From Pseudomonas poae (GTDB lineage: Bacteria > Pseudomonadota > Gammaproteobacteria > Pseudomonadales > Pseudomonadaceae): a DNA stretch of 64,000 bases. The position numbers were made by a program, and so were the translations under genes. Where the stretch lies: the NCBI GenBank assembly GCA_028869255.1, contig CP110972.1, forward strand, positions 6,052,001 through 6,116,000. The letters run 5' to 3'. This document shows positions 38,562-49,440 of this stretch, in pieces. Each line of letters begins with the position of its first letter. The first letter of the stretch is position 1. The notes under the pieces are model-generated. The model ran no database searches. It was not told the DNA's origin and saw only the letters and a list, made by a program, of their open reading frames with translations.

Positions 38562-40784
38562 ATGAATACCGAAGGACTCTCAGAAGTTGCCGTAAAAGAC
38601 GCTCACCCAGTGGTGGAACAAGTCACCGAGACCCCGCCGGAGCTGGAACCAGCGCCGGCTGCCGCAGTGGTCGAGGCGCCCGCGCCGGCCCCGGTAGCTG
38701 CCGTGACCAACCTGGATGACAGCAGCCTGTACATCCACCGCGAGCTGTCACAACTGCAATTCAACATCCGCGTGCTGGAACAGGCGCTGGATGAGTCCTA
38801 CCCGCTGCTGGAGCGGCTGAAATTCCTGCTGATTTTCTCCAGCAACCTGGACGAGTTCTTTGAGATCCGCGTTGCCGGCCTCAAAAAGCAAATCACCTTC
38901 GCCCGTGAGCAAGCCGGCGCCGACGGCCTGCAGCCGCATCAGGCGCTGGCGCGCATCAGCGAACTGGTACACGGCCACGTGGACCGCCAATACGCGATCC
39001 TCAACGACATCCTGCTGCCGGAGCTGGAGAAACATCAGGTCCGCTTCATTCGTCGCCGTCAGTGGACCACCAAGATCAAAACCTGGGTGCGCCGCTATTT
39101 CCGCGACGAAATCGCGCCGATCATCACCCCGATCGGCCTCGACCCGACGCACCCGTTCCCGTTGCTGGTGAACAAGAGCCTCAACTTTATCGTCGAGCTG
39201 GAAGGTATCGATGCCTTCGGTCGCGATTCGGGCCTGGCGATCATCCCGGCACCGCGTCTGTTGCCACGCATCATCAAGGTCCCGGAAGAGGTGGGCGGGC
39301 CTGGCGACAACTATGTATTCCTGTCGTCGATGATCCACGCGCACGCCGATGACCTGTTCCAGGGCATGAAGGTCAAGGGCTGCTACCAGTTCCGCCTGAC
39401 CCGTAACGCCGACCTGGCGCTGGACTCCGAAGACGTCGAAGACTTGGCCCGTGCTCTGCGTGGCGAGCTGTTCTCGCGGCGCTACGGTGACGCGGTGCGC
39501 CTGGAAGTGGCGGACACCTGCCCCAAACACCTGTCGGACTACCTGCTCAAGCAGTTCAACCTGGGCGAGACCGAGTTGTACCAGGTCAACGGCCCGGTGA
39601 ACCTGACGCGCCTGTTCAGCATTACCGGCCTGGACAGCCATCCGGAGCTGCAATACAAGCCGTTCACCCCGCAGATCCCGAAACTGCTGCAAAACAGCGA
39701 GAATATTTTCAGCGTGATCAGCAAGCAGGACATCCTGCTGCTGCACCCGTTCGAGTCCTTCACCCCGGTGGTCGACCTGTTGCGCCAGGCCGCCAAGGAC
39801 CCGCACGTATTGGCCGTGCGCCAAACCCTGTACCGCTCCGGCGCCAACTCGGAAATCGTCGATGCCCTGGTAGACGCTGCGCGTAACGGCAAGGAGGTCA
39901 CCGCGGTGATTGAATTGCGTGCGCGCTTCGACGAAGAGTCCAACCTGCAACTGGCCAGCCGCCTGCAAGCGGCCGGTGCGGTGGTGATCTATGGCGTGGT
40001 CGGCTTCAAGACCCACGCCAAGATGATGCTGATCCTGCGCCGTGAAGCCGGTGAGATCGTGCGTTACGCCCACTTGGGCACCGGCAACTACCACGCCGGC
40101 AACGCCAAGCTCTACACCGACTACAGCCTGCTGACCTCCGACGACGCCTTGTGCGAAGACGTCGGCAAGTTATTCAGCCAGTTGATCGGCATGGGCAAGA
40201 CCTTGCGCATGAAGAAGCTGCTGCACGCGCCGTTCACGCTCAAAAAGGGCATGCTCGACATGATTGCCCGCGAGACCCAGTTCGCCCTCGATGGCAAACC
40301 GGCGCACATCATCGCCAAGTTCAACTCGCTGACCGATCCGAAGATCATCCGTGCGCTGTACAAGGCCAGCCAGTCCGGTGTGCGTATCGACCTGGTGGTG
40401 CGCGGCATGTGCTGCCTGCGTCCGGGTATTGTCGGCGTGTCGCATAACATCCATGTGCGCTCGATCATCGGACGCTTCCTGGAGCACACGCGGGTGTTCT
40501 ACTTCCTCAACGGCGGCGAAGAGCAGATGTTCCTCTCCAGTGCCGACTGGATGGAGCGCAACCTCGACAAACGTGTGGAGACCTGTTTCCCGGTGGAAGG
40601 CAAGAAGCTGATCATGCGGGTCAAGAAGGAGCTGGAAAGCTACCTCACCGACAACACCCACAGCTGGAGCCTGCAGTCGGACGGCCGCTACGTGCGCAAC
40701 ACGCCAACCGGTAACCAGAACCCGCGCAGTGCGCAGGCGACGTTGCTGGAGAAGTTGGGTAGCCCGATTCTGACAGTGAATTAA
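38562..40784 (+). CDS. ppk1: Polyphosphate kinase Ppk1
   Basis: 740 residues. It makes polyphosphate from ATP reversibly at the inner membrane. The first 48 residues are an Ala/Pro/Glu-rich extension; the four conserved PPK domains follow. The autophosphorylated His485 (KTHAKMMLI) and the second catalytic His642 (LEHTRVFYF) keep the 157-residue spacing of the E. coli His435/His592 pair. It lies between hemB and the convergent ppx. A REPIN follows. Confidence 0.97.
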   Translation: MNTEGLSEVAVKDAHPVVEQVTETPPELEPAPAAAVVEAPAPAPVAAVTNLDDSSLYIHRELSQLQFNIRVLEQALDESYPLLERLKFLLIFSSNLDEFFEIRVAGLKKQITFAREQAGADGLQPHQALARISELVHGHVDRQYAILNDILLPELEKHQVRFIRRRQWTTKIKTWVRRYFRDEIAPIITPIGLDPTHPFPLLVNKSLNFIVELEGIDAFGRDSGLAIIPAPRLLPRIIKVPEEVGGPGDNYVFLSSMIHAHADDLFQGMKVKGCYQFRLTRNADLALDSEDVEDLARALRGELFSRRYGDAVRLEVADTCPKHLSDYLLKQFNLGETELYQVNGPVNLTRLFSITGLDSHPELQYKPFTPQIPKLLQNSENIFSVISKQDILLLHPFESFTPVVDLLRQAAKDPHVLAVRQTLYRSGANSEIVDALVDAARNGKEVTAVIELRARFDEESNLQLASRLQAAGAVVIYGVVGFKTHAKMMLILRREAGEIVRYAHLGTGNYHAGNAKLYTDYSLLTSDDALCEDVGKLFSQLIGMGKTLRMKKLLHAPFTLKKGMLDMIARETQFALDGKPAHIIAKFNSLTDPKIIRALYKASQSGVRIDLVVRGMCCLRPGIVGVSHNIHVRSIIGRFLEHTRVFYFLNGGEEQMFLSSADWMERNLDKRVETCFPVEGKKLIMRVKKELESYLTDNTHSWSLQSDGRYVRNTPTGNQNPRSAQATLLEKLGSPILTVN

Positions 40785-40802
40785 TCAAGGTACACGCGGG
40801 CT

Positions 40803-40898
40803 AATGTGGGAGCGGGCTTGCTCGCGAAGGCGGAGTGTCAGTCAACAGATTCATCGACTGACCCACCGCCTTCGCGAGCAAGCCCGCTCCCACATTGG
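40803..40898. repeat. REPIN, family A, between ppk1 and ppx
   Basis: Inverted GTGGGAGCGGGCTTGCTCGC arms extended by GAAGGCGG/CCGCCTTC. It fills the space between the two convergent genes and may stop transcription from both sides. Confidence 0.92.
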
Positions 40899-40912
40899 TT
40901 TTGCAGTGTTCT

Positions 40913-42415
40913 TTAGCGCAGGTTCAGGCTGAACCCCACCCGCGTCAGCCATTCCGCTTCCTGGGCGAAGTCCGCCTGGGTCAGCTGGTTTTCATCCAGC
41001 CAGCCTTTGGGGAACACCACGTCCAGGCTGTCGCCGTTGGCGCGCAGGGTCACCTGGGGCATTTCCTGGGTGCCACGGATGTGGTGGAACAGGATCGCAA
41101 AACGCAGCAGCACGCACAGGCGAATCAGCTTGATGCCTTCGTCGCCGAATTCGGCGAACTTGTCCCTGGGGATGTTACGGCGATGGCCGCGCACCAGCAG
41201 GGCGAGCATCTGTTGGTCTTCGCGGGAGAAGCCGGCGAGGTCCGAGTGCTCGATCAGGTAGGCGCCGTGCTTGTGGTAATGGTAGTGGGCGATATCCAGG
41301 CCCACTTCATGCACCTTGGCCGCCCAGCCCAACAGTTCGCGCCATACACCGTCTTCCAGGTCCCAGTCTTCGGCGACCTGGTCGAAAGCGTGCAGGGCTT
41401 TGCGCTCCACACGTGCCGCCTGTTCCAGGTCAACGTGGTAGCGCTCCATCAGCGAAGTGAGGGTGCGCTCACGCACGTCTTCGTGGTGATGGCGACCCAG
41501 CAGGTCATACAGCACACCTTCGCGCAGGGCGCCGTCGCAGTGGTCCATGCGTTGCAGTTCGAGGGCGTCGAAGATCGCCTCGAGAATCGCCAAGCCGGCC
41601 GGGAAGATGGCACGGCGGTCAGGTTTGATACCGTCGAAGTCGATTTTCTCGACATCGCCCAGCTTGAACAACTTGCGCTTGAGCCACGCCAGGCCCTCGG
41701 CGTTGACCTCTCCGGTGCCATGCCCGCCGGCTTTCAGCGCCAGGCCGATGGCGCGGATGGTGCCCGATGAGCCGATGGCTTCATCCCAGGTCAGGCGATG
41801 CAGGGCGTGTTCGATGCTCATGATCTCCAGCCGCGCCGCCGTGTAGGCCTGGGCGTAGCGTGCCGGGGTGATCTTGCCGTCCTTGAAATAGCGTTGGGTG
41901 AAGCTGACGCAGCCCATCTGCAGGCTCTCGCGCAACAGTGGCTCGAATCTTTGGCCGATGATGAATTCGGTACTGCCCCCGCCAATGTCCGCCACCAGGC
42001 GCTTGCCGGGGGTGTCTGCCAGGGTGTGGGACACCCCCAGGTAAATCAGGCGTGCTTCTTCGCGGCCGGAGATGACTTCTACCGGGTGCCCGAGAATTTC
42101 CTCGGCACGGCGGATGAATTCGCCACGGTTACGTGCTTCACGCAGGGCGTTGGTGCCGACAATTCGCACGGCGCCCAGGGGCATGCCGTTGATCAGTTGG
42201 GCAAAGCGCTTGAGGCAATCGAGGCCGCGCTGCATTGATTCTTCATTGAGCTGGCGCTCGTCGTCGATCCCGGCAGCCAGTTGCACTTTTTCGCCGAGCC
42301 GTTCGAGGATACGGATTTCGCCGTTCTGGGCCTTGGCCACGACCATGTGAAAGCTGTTGGAGCCCAGGTCGATGGCGGCGATCAGGGACAGATTCTTGGC
42401 TTGGGATTGCGGCAT
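40913..42415 (-). CDS. ppx: Exopolyphosphatase Ppx
   Basis: 500 residues of the Ppx/GppA family (actin-like ATPase fold). Motifs: [14 protein letters not shown] (residues 13-26), [13 protein letters not shown], and [14 protein letters not shown]; the C-terminal part is HD-like with [26 protein letters not shown]. It degrades polyphosphate from the end, opposing Ppk1. It is convergent with ppk1. In P. aeruginosa its upstream neighbour is trxA; here an accessory block of about 8.8 kb separates them. Confidence 0.96.
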   Translation of the reverse strand: MPQSQAKNLSLIAAIDLGSNSFHMVVAKAQNGEIRILERLGEKVQLAAGIDDERQLNEESMQRGLDCLKRFAQLINGMPLGAVRIVGTNALREARNRGEFIRRAEEILGHPVEVISGREEARLIYLGVSHTLADTPGKRLVADIGGGSTEFIIGQRFEPLLRESLQMGCVSFTQRYFKDGKITPARYAQAYTAARLEIMSIEHALHRLTWDEAIGSSGTIRAIGLALKAGGHGTGEVNAEGLAWLKRKLFKLGDVEKIDFDGIKPDRRAIFPAGLAILEAIFDALELQRMDHCDGALREGVLYDLLGRHHHEDVRERTLTSLMERYHVDLEQAARVERKALHAFDQVAEDWDLEDGVWRELLGWAAKVHEVGLDIAHYHYHKHGAYLIEHSDLAGFSREDQQMLALLVRGHRRNIPRDKFAEFGDEGIKLIRLCVLLRFAILFHHIRGTQEMPQVTLRANGDSLDVVFPKGWLDENQLTQADFAQEAEWLTRVGFSLNLR

Positions 42416-42895
42416 GGTTTGGGGGTCTCGGTCGATAACCCGACCATCGTGCCACGATCGACCGCTGACGCCAACGCGTTGTGCTTCAGTAATTTCCCGG
42501 AGGCTGTCTGTGGGGAATTCTTGTGGGAAATGTAGGGCTGTTTTGTAAGGTCTAGGGAATAAGGCCCTCGCTGCAGTAGGGCGTTTAACTATGTATTGTA
42601 GTAATAAAGCCAGGATAGTTTCCTACAGTAAGTGAGCAATTGTCTGTTCATTATCTTAGTCATGACTATATTGTTATGGAGTTATAGCGACTGCTTATTT
42701 TAACGGCTCCCACAATCAATTGTGTGTTGTCTGATTCTTTAATGACCTGTCAAAGCGCCAGACTGTCACCCGGCAATTCTGCCTGGGTGTTATTTATTTA
42801 TTGTTATGTATGTCCCGGAAGATAAAGAGCAGGGCGACGGAATCGCCAAGACACATATAAAAAACGCCTGATGACTTTTTAGTGACAGGACAAAT
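42416..42895. other. AT-rich leader region of the fimbrial operon
   Basis: 480 bases without a gene, clearly richer in A+T than the surroundings from about 42590 on (for example the stretch around 42640-42690). It must contain the ppx promoter on the left and the fimbrial promoter on the right. No specific operator was recognised. The composition fits horizontally acquired or H-NS/MvaT-silenced DNA, by inference. Confidence 0.6.
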
Positions 42896-43543
42896 ATGAA
42901 AAAAATTGTTGGCTTGACCCTCGGTATCGCGTGCCTGGCTGCGGCGGTAAGTGCCCATGCAAACACCAGTGCCCAATTGGTGGTCAGGGGCACGATTACC
43001 CCGGCAGCCTGTAACCTCAGCCTGGCTGGCAGCGGCATTATCGATTACGGCACGATTCGCTCCAACGAATTGTCCCAGACGGCATTCACCCCGCGTGAAG
43101 AGCGAACCACTTCCCTGATCGTCAATTGCGGCACGACACCCGCCCGGTTCGGGATCACCTTCACCGACCTGCAAGCGGGCAGCAAGGTCACAGGTATCCT
43201 GGGCGCCGGTTTTACTGAAGCGCAGAACTTTGGTCTGGGGGCTGTGGGCACCCGGCGAACCGGTGGCTATTCGGTCACGCTCAGGGACCTGCGGGCTTCC
43301 GGTGTCACACTTAACCCCATTGTGCGTACGGGTACCGGGGCCTGGCAGTCCAGCGATGGCCGAGTCGCTCAAACGCCAAGCCAGTATTCCTGGCGCGATG
43401 GCACGGTGCTTACCCCCGCCCTTATTAGTCAGTTTACCGGCACACTTGCGGTGAGGGCGGTGATTAACCGGGCGGCGGATCTGGACCTGAGCCGCGATAT
43501 CTCTCTTGATGGGCGCGCCACGCTCGTATTGAGTTACATCTAA
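42896..43543 (+). CDS. DUF1120 fimbrial subunit (probable major pilin)
   Basis: 215 residues. Signal peptide MKKIVGLTLGIACLAAAVSAHA is cleaved before NTSAQLVVRG. One disulfide pair is likely (AACNLSL and VNCGTT). The DUF1120 pattern ITPAACNLSLAGSGIIDYGTI is clear and the last residues VLSYI look like a donor/beta-strand end. DUF1120 subunits belong to beta-type chaperone-usher fimbriae. AGGACA precedes the ATG. It heads the operon and is followed by a hairpin, so it is probably the most abundant subunit. Confidence 0.87.
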   Translation: MKKIVGLTLGIACLAAAVSAHANTSAQLVVRGTITPAACNLSLAGSGIIDYGTIRSNELSQTAFTPREERTTSLIVNCGTTPARFGITFTDLQAGSKVTGILGAGFTEAQNFGLGAVGTRRTGGYSVTLRDLRASGVTLNPIVRTGTGAWQSSDGRVAQTPSQYSWRDGTVLTPALISQFTGTLAVRAVINRAADLDLSRDISLDGRATLVLSYI

Positions 43544-43549
43544 AACAAC

Positions 43550-43597
43550 CGAAAACAGCTGATCAAGAAACCAACGTTTCTTAATTGGCTGTTTTCT
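43550..43597 (+). promoter_or_regulatory. Hairpin between fimbrial subunit and chaperone genes
   Basis: Nested inverted repeats: GAAAACAGC (43551-43559) pairs with GCTGTTTTC (43588-43596), and AAGAAAC pairs with GTTTCTT inside. No T run of terminator type follows. Such hairpins often limit read-through or protect upstream mRNA in pilus operons. Confidence 0.6.
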
Positions 43598-43648
43598 GTG
43601 GGCGCTTGGTTGTCAATAGCCAACTTAACGGGTTGCGGGGAATATCGC

Positions 43649-44364
43649 GTGCGTGGTTTTTCAATAATAAGTAGTGCGTTGTTATGGAGCGCGACTGTTT
43701 GTGTGTTTTTTACCGCTGCGGCCGTCGCCGATGGCATGCAGCCAGAAACCACCGTGGTGGTGCTTTATGAAGAAGACGGCGAAGCCACGATAAACATCAA
43801 AAATACGGATGCGCAGCCCGCGTTGCTTCATTCGGTTGTCGAGAACGTACCCGAGGACCTGGAGCCGCTACTGATTGTCACACCGCCCATCATGCGTGTG
43901 GAGGCGGGCGACACGCAGTTGGTGCGTTTCATCAGCACTTTGAAGGCGCCGCTCAAGACTCAACGGCTCAAGCGTGTGTCCTTCGAGGGGATTCCCCAGG
44001 CGCGCCCTGAAGGTGGCGCGACCATCGGGATCACGCTTCGACAGAATTTACCGCTGATCCTGCACCCGCAAGGCTTGCCTCGGCATCACACTCCGTGGGA
44101 GTTGCTGCAGTGGAAGCGGGCGGGGAGCGTCTCACGGTCCATAACGACAGTGCCTACGTTGTGCGCCTGGCGCCGGATGTGCGATTGCTACCCCAAGGCA
44201 TCCTGGCCACGTTGCCGCGTAGTTACATCTTGCCGGGTGAGGTGCTGGCGCTGAAGGTCGATAGTCCGTTGGCCGGGGTTGCTGAGGTCGAGATTGAACC
44301 GGCTACGGTCTATGGGTTCTCGGCAGACAACTACCGCACGCCAATCAGTCCCAATGAGGGTTGA
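43649..44364 (+). pseudogene. Periplasmic pilus chaperone, frame-shifted in this sequence
   Basis: A PapD-like chaperone. GTG start at 43649 after GGGGA, signal peptide ending TAAAVADG, first Ig-like domain with VVVLYEEDGEATINIKNTD, PPIMRVEAGDTQLVRFI and the conserved GITLRQNLPLILHPQG. After LLQW (44113) the frame is lost; the second domain continues one frame back as EAGGERLTVHNDSAYVVRLAPDV to the stop at 44364. Adding one G near 44116 gives about 238 residues, the normal length. The stop overlaps the usher start region. It may be a sequencing error or real inactivation. Confidence 0.85.
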
Positions 44365-44371
44365 TCGGTTC

Positions 44372-46880
44372 ATGACAACCCCTTCGACTGACACCGTTGT
44401 GGCATCTTTGCGGCTCTGCAGGCCCACGCTGCTGATTGGCTTCGCGACGCTATGGGGTATGCCCGGCTTGGCATCTGCGCTGGAGCTTGGCGAGGGTTTC
44501 GACCTCGCAGCGCTGACCGCTCACGGGATAGACCCCAAGGTCTCCGACTACTTTCGTAGCGCAGCTCGCTTTCGCGAAGGCGTGCAGGTGGTGGGGCTGC
44601 GGGTCAACGGCAACCCGCTTGGGCTGGTGGACGCACGCTTCGACCAAGACGGCCGATTGTGTTTCACCCCTGGGTTGTTGGAGAAAGCCGGGTTGGTCGA
44701 ACCCCGCGGGCTCATCCGTGAAGGTGCCACGCCGGATCAGTCCTGCCACGACTTCCTCGGGGCATTCCCGACAACCATGGTCAGGTTGCATCCCGGCACG
44801 GACGAGGTGGCGCTGGTGGTGCCGACCCAATCCTTGCGTGAGCCCGAATGGGCCGCCGCAAATTTTTCCAGGGGCGGGACAGCGGCGTTGTTCAACTACG
44901 ACGTGCTGGGGTTCGACAGCCGCTCGCGCAGTGGGCCGAGTCGATTTGTGTCGGCCTACACCGAGGCGGGCTTTAACCTTGAAGACTGGATTGTGCGCAG
45001 TCGCCAGTTCTATGTGTCCGACAACGGTAAGGCGCGCACCGAGCACCTCTACGCCTACGCCCAGCGGGATCTTGCCGCGTTGCGTTCGACGTTCCAGGTC
45101 GGCCAGATTTCCAGTAACAACCCGTTGTTTGGCGGCATCCAGTTGTCCGGTGTGCAGTTTTCCCCCGATGGCCAATCACGCGCACCGGCGAGCAGCAACA
45201 ACGCGGTGGTCGAGGGCCTGGCCCAGAGCCAGTCGCGGATTGAGGTTCGTCAGTCCGGCGTATTGATCCACAGCACGCTGGTGCCCGAAGGGCCTTTTCG
45301 GCTGACGGGTTTGCCATTGCTCAATGGGACCAGTGACCTTGAAGTCAGCGTGATTGATGTACGGGGCGCCAGGCGCAGTTTTGTGGTGCCGGCAGCTTCC
45401 TTCGCGGGGGCTGTTCCGACGGCACCCGGTTACTATTTTTCGGTGGGCAGGTTGCGCGCAAGTGCGGGTGAAGACATCCCGTCATCGCCGGTTGCCATGG
45501 GTAGCGGCACCTGGGGGCTGGGGCGCGATTCGTCGGCGGGCTTCGGCTTGTTGAGCACCAATGAATATGGCGCGGCGGGCGGCACCCTGAGCAGCATGTT
45601 TTTCCAGCGGGTTGCCGTGAGCGCGCGTCATAACTTGTCTCGGGACAGTAAAAACGCCGTGTCCGGGGCGCGCAGCAGTGTGTCGGTGAGCAGCCCGGTG
45701 TCCGCCACCATCGACGTCAACGTCAGCGCGACCACCCAGACACAGGGGTATCGCGAGGTCATTGAAGCAGGCCGGTCTTTCAAGGGCGATGTGCTGAGTT
45801 CACGGTTCAAAAATCAGTACACGGCAGGCATGAGCTGGGCTGATCCTTCGCTGGGGGTCTTCTCCGTGGGCTATACCCGCAGTTCGCAATTTGACCGGCA
45901 AACGTCGGAACACGTGTTTGCCTCATGGAACAAGTCATTCAGCCACGCCGACGTAGCGTTGATCGCGGATTCCCAGGTGGGCGGCACCCGCACGGTCCCC
46001 GGCGCCACCCCAGGTGGCAACCGGCGCGACAGGCCGGTGGATAATGAGCTGTCCGTGCGGCTGCAGGTCAGCGTGCCTCTGGGCGTTGATCGACGGCTGA
46101 ACAGCTACAGCAGCCGCCGTGGCGACCAGTTCACTGCCGGTACGGCGCTCAGCGAACGGGTCAACGACTATGTGAACTACGAAGTCGGGTTCGAACGCGA
46201 CCTCAGGGCCCGCGAGCAATCCGTTCGTGCGCAGGTGGACCTGCTGCCACGTTATGCCCGGGTCGGCCTGGGGGTCAGTCGTGACCCGCTGGGCAACAGC
46301 TATAACGGGCAGTTGCAAGGCGGCGTAGTGGCTCACGAAGGAGGGGGTGACCTTCACGCCTTATCCCGTGCAGGACACGTTCGGCATCGTGTCGGTGGGG
46401 GATATCGGCTCTGCAAAGGTCGAGACCCCGCAAGGCCCGGTGTGGACCGACTTCACCGGGCAAGCGGTGATCGCAAGCTTGCCGGCCTACACCAACAGCC
46501 GCGTCGAAGTGCAGACCAAGTCCCTGCCCAGGCGCGTCGACCTGAAAAACGGCACCCAGGTGCTTGCTGCGGGCCGTGGTTCCTTCACTACCGTGGAGTT
46601 CGGTGTGGTGAAAGTGCGCCGCGTGTTGCTCACCGCCCATGATGAGCAGGGCCGGCCACTGCCTCAGGGCGCCGCGGTCTTCGGCAAAGACAATCGCTTC
46701 CTGACCAGCGTGGCGGGTGAGGGCATGATTTTCCTGAACGACGTCGATGACTCGCAAAGTTTGCGGGTTTCATTGCCGAACTCATCGACCTGCCAGTTGC
46801 GCATCAACCTCGAGCCCAAGGCTGACAATGACAAGTTCTATGAAACCACGTCGGCGGTGTGCCATGGCCGCCAAGCATAA
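44372..46880 (+). pseudogene. Outer-membrane fimbrial usher, frame-shifted at a G run in this sequence
   Basis: An usher of the FimD/PapC family. Signal peptide ends LASALELGEGFD; the N-terminal domain reads VQVVGLRVNGNPLGLVDARF, then the barrel with plug (SGVLIHSTLVPEGPFRLTGLP). At GGGGG (46343-46347) the frame is lost. It resumes one frame over as VTFTPYPVQDTFGIVSVGD and runs through two C-terminal domains to the stop at 46880. Removing one G gives 835 residues, a normal length. I chose the ATG at 44372 because of GAGGG upstream; 44354 is an alternative. Confidence 0.87.
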
Positions 46881-47415
46881 AATCCTGTCTCTGGCATTGC
46901 TCGGCACGCTGCTGGCAGCGCCCCAGGCACGGGCTGACAACTGTCGGTTGTCGCTGAACCAGCCGCGCATCGACTATGGCGCCATGCGCAGGGATGTGCT
47001 GATGCAAGGCACCCAAATGACCCTCGGTACCCGCACGTTGACCCTGAGCATTGTCTGCGCCGAGCCCGCTGCAATGGCGCTGCGTTTTATCGGGGTTGCC
47101 GCCGACGAGCAGGGGTTCCGCTTTGGACACCAAGGGCGTTTTCGCTTGAGCCTCAAGCACGCCCAGGTGGATGGCCGTGCGGTCAGCTGGGCGGCCACGC
47201 ATTTACCCGGCGAGTCCGCCAGCGGGCTGTTGCTGCCCGGCCAGATTCTGGTGGCGCGAGCCGCAGGGGTGCCGCTGACAGGCCGACGCCTGAGCGCCCA
47301 GGTCGATATAGACACCGAACTGCCCGCTGACGCCCTGAACGTGCGCAGCGAGACGCACCTGGAGGGGCAGGGCAGTTTCGAACTGATCAGCCCGGCTGTT
47401 CCACCGAGCCAATGA
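46864..47415 (+). CDS. DUF1120-like minor fimbrial subunit
   Basis: 183 residues from the ATG at 46864, which overlaps the usher end by 17 bases. Signal peptide MAAKHKILSLALLGTLLAAPQARA is cleaved before DNCRLSLNQPRIDYGAMRRD, resembling the first strands of the major subunit (CNLSL...IDYGTI). One disulfide pair is likely (NCRL and IVCAEP). It is shorter and is encoded last, so it may be the tip or an anchor. The 3' end overlaps the convergent ABC ATPase gene by 29 bases. Confidence 0.82.
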   Translation: MAAKHKILSLALLGTLLAAPQARADNCRLSLNQPRIDYGAMRRDVLMQGTQMTLGTRTLTLSIVCAEPAAMALRFIGVAADEQGFRFGHQGRFRLSLKHAQVDGRAVSWAATHLPGESASGLLLPGQILVARAAGVPLTGRRLSAQVDIDTELPADALNVRSETHLEGQGSFELISPAVPPSQ

Positions 47416-48124
47416 AGTTGGCGAACTCGGGCGTCCGGGGGTTGGCGAACAGCTCCTTGGGGTCGCCCACCTCATGCACCTTGCCCTGGTGCATGAACAC
47501 CAGCTTGTCGCCGACTTCCCGGGCAAAGCGCATTTCGTGGGTCACCATGATCAGGGTCATGCCGTCCTTGGCCAATTGACGCACCACGCTGAGCACCTCG
47601 TTGACCAGTTCCGGGTCCAGGGCCGAGGTGATTTCATCGCAGAGCAGTACCTTGGGCGACATGGCCAGGGCGCGGGCAATGGCAACCCGCTGTTGCTGGC
47701 CGCCGGACAGTCGATCGGGGAAGGCATCGAATTTCTCGCCCAGCCCGACGCGCTCCAGCATCTGCTTCGCCAACTGGGCCGCCTTGGCCTTGGGCACTTT
47801 TTGCACCACTTGCGGGGCGAGCATCACGTTTTCGCCCACCGTCAGGTGCGGGAACAGGTTGAACTGCTGGAACACCATGCCGACTTTCTGCCGCAGGCTG
47901 CGCAGGTCGGCGCGAGCGGCGTCGAGGTATTCGCCATCGACTTCGATCACGCCGTCGTTGATCGATTCCAGGCCATTGAGGGTTCGCAACAAGGTGGATT
48001 TGCCCGATCCGCTGCGGCCGACGATGGCCACCACCTGGCCTTCTTCCACCGTCAGGTCGATGCCCTTGAGTACATGGTGATCGCCGTAATACTTATGCAG
48101 GGCGGAAATTCTAAGCAGAGGCAT
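47387..48124 (-). CDS. Polar amino-acid ABC transporter, ATP-binding protein
   Basis: 245 residues with Walker A GRSGSGKST, Q-loop VFQQFNLFPHLTV, signature LSGGQQQRVAIARAL, Walker B LLCDEITSALDPE and switch His in MVTHEMRFA. It belongs to the GlnQ/HisP group. AAGGAG lies before the ATG at 48124, which is chosen over an upstream GTG/ATG for that reason. The gene is the last of the four-gene transporter operon and overlaps the preceding permease gene by 14 bases. Confidence 0.95.
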   Translation of the reverse strand: MPLLRISALHKYYGDHHVLKGIDLTVEEGQVVAIVGRSGSGKSTLLRTLNGLESINDGVIEVDGEYLDAARADLRSLRQKVGMVFQQFNLFPHLTVGENVMLAPQVVQKVPKAKAAQLAKQMLERVGLGEKFDAFPDRLSGGQQQRVAIARALAMSPKVLLCDEITSALDPELVNEVLSVVRQLAKDGMTLIMVTHEMRFAREVGDKLVFMHQGKVHEVGDPKELFANPRTPEFANFIGSVEQPG

Positions 48125-48761
48125 GCAGTCTCCTTTCCAGATAGCGCGCACTGAGGGACAAGGGGTAGCAGAGCAGGAAATAACCGAGGGCCACCAGGCC
48201 GTAGACCATAAAGGGTTCGAAGGTGGCGTTGGCGAGCATGCCGCCGGTCTTGGTCAGTTCGGTGAAGCCGATAATCGAGGTCACGGCGGTGCCTTTGACC
48301 ACCTGCACCGAGAAACCCACGGTAGGTGCCACGGCAATCCGCAGGGCTTGGGGCAGGATCACGTAGCGCAGTTGTTCAAGCGGGTTGAGCGCCAGGCTGG
48401 CCGAGGCTTCCCATTGCCCGTGGGCGATGGAATCGACGCAGCCGCGCCAGATCTCGGCCAGGTAGGCACTGGTAAACAGGGTCAGGGCTATCGCCGCCGC
48501 CAGCCAGGGCGAAATATCCACCCCCAGCAGGGCGATGCCGAAAAACACCAGGAATAGCTGCATTAACAGCGGCGTACCCTGGAACAGTTCGATATAGGTG
48601 CGGGCGACATTGCGCGCAAAGGCCTTGCGGCTGATGCGCATCGTCATCACCAGCAAGCCGATCAGGCCGCCGCCGACGAACGCCACCAGCGACAGCAACA
48701 GCGTCCATTGCAGGCCAGTGAGCAGGTTGCGCACGATGTCCCAGAACGAAAAATCACTCAT
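48111..48761 (-). CDS. Polar amino-acid ABC transporter, permease 2
   Basis: 216 residues, HisMQ/GlnP type, with about five spans. The TIGR01726 N-terminal sequence (LLTGLQWTLLLSLVAFVGGGLIGLL) and the EAA-type loop EASASLALNPLEQLRYVILPQALRIAVAP are clear. It pairs with the other permease to form the membrane channel. The start codon overlaps the preceding stop by 4 bases (ATGA). Confidence 0.94.
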   Translation of the reverse strand: MSDFSFWDIVRNLLTGLQWTLLLSLVAFVGGGLIGLLVMTMRISRKAFARNVARTYIELFQGTPLLMQLFLVFFGIALLGVDISPWLAAAIALTLFTSAYLAEIWRGCVDSIAHGQWEASASLALNPLEQLRYVILPQALRIAVAPTVGFSVQVVKGTAVTSIIGFTELTKTGGMLANATFEPFMVYGLVALGYFLLCYPLSLSARYLERRLHASA

Positions 48762-49426
48762 CGGCTGTTCCTCATCACAAACCGGCGGCCAATCCAGTTG
48801 AGCAACTGACGAATCATCAGCGCCATGCACAAGTACACCAAGGTGGTGAGTGCGTAGGTTTCAAACGCACGGAAATTGCGCGACTGGATAAAGTTGGCGG
48901 CAAAGCTCAGTTCTTCGGTGGCGATCTGCGAGCACACCGCCGAGCCGAGCATCACGATGATGATCTGGCTGCTCAGTGCCGGCCAAACCTTGCCCAGCGC
49001 CGGCAGCAGCACCACATGGCGGAACGCCTCGAAACGCGTCATCGCCAGCGCGGCTGCGGCCTCCAACTGGCCACGCGGGATGGCCTGGATGCCAGCGCGG
49101 ATGATCTCGGTGGAGTAAGCCCCCAGGTTGATCACCATCGCCAGCACGGCGGCTTGCCACTCGGTGATTTTCAGCCCCAGGGACGGCAGACCGAAGAAGA
49201 TGAAGAACAGCTGCACCAGGAACGGCGTGTTGCGGATCAACTCGACATACACCCCGAAGCACCACGCAAACGGCTGGATCTTCCACGCCCGTACCACGGC
49301 GCCGACGGTGCCCAGGGCGACCCCCAGGATCGCGCCGATGGCTGTCAGCTCAAGGGTGAACAACGCGCCGCGCAACAGCAGGTCGGTATTGGCCAGCACC
49401 GGCACAAAGTCGAATTGATAGGCCAT
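48758..49426 (-). CDS. Polar amino-acid ABC transporter, permease 1
   Basis: 222 residues, HisMQ/GlnP type. LLLRGALFTLELTAIGAILGVALG begins the permease domain and the EAA loop reads EAAAALAMTRFEAFRHVVLLPALG. ELIRNTPFLVQLFFIFFGLP is a hallmark. I use the ATG at 49424-49426 with AGCGGAGCTG upstream. It is translationally coupled to the second permease and lies 14 bases after the binding-protein gene. Confidence 0.94.
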   Translation of the reverse strand: MAYQFDFVPVLANTDLLLRGALFTLELTAIGAILGVALGTVGAVVRAWKIQPFAWCFGVYVELIRNTPFLVQLFFIFFGLPSLGLKITEWQAAVLAMVINLGAYSTEIIRAGIQAIPRGQLEAAAALAMTRFEAFRHVVLLPALGKVWPALSSQIIIVMLGSAVCSQIATEELSFAANFIQSRNFRAFETYALTTLVYLCMALMIRQLLNWIGRRFVMRNSR

Positions 49427-49440
49427 CAATCAGCTCCGCT

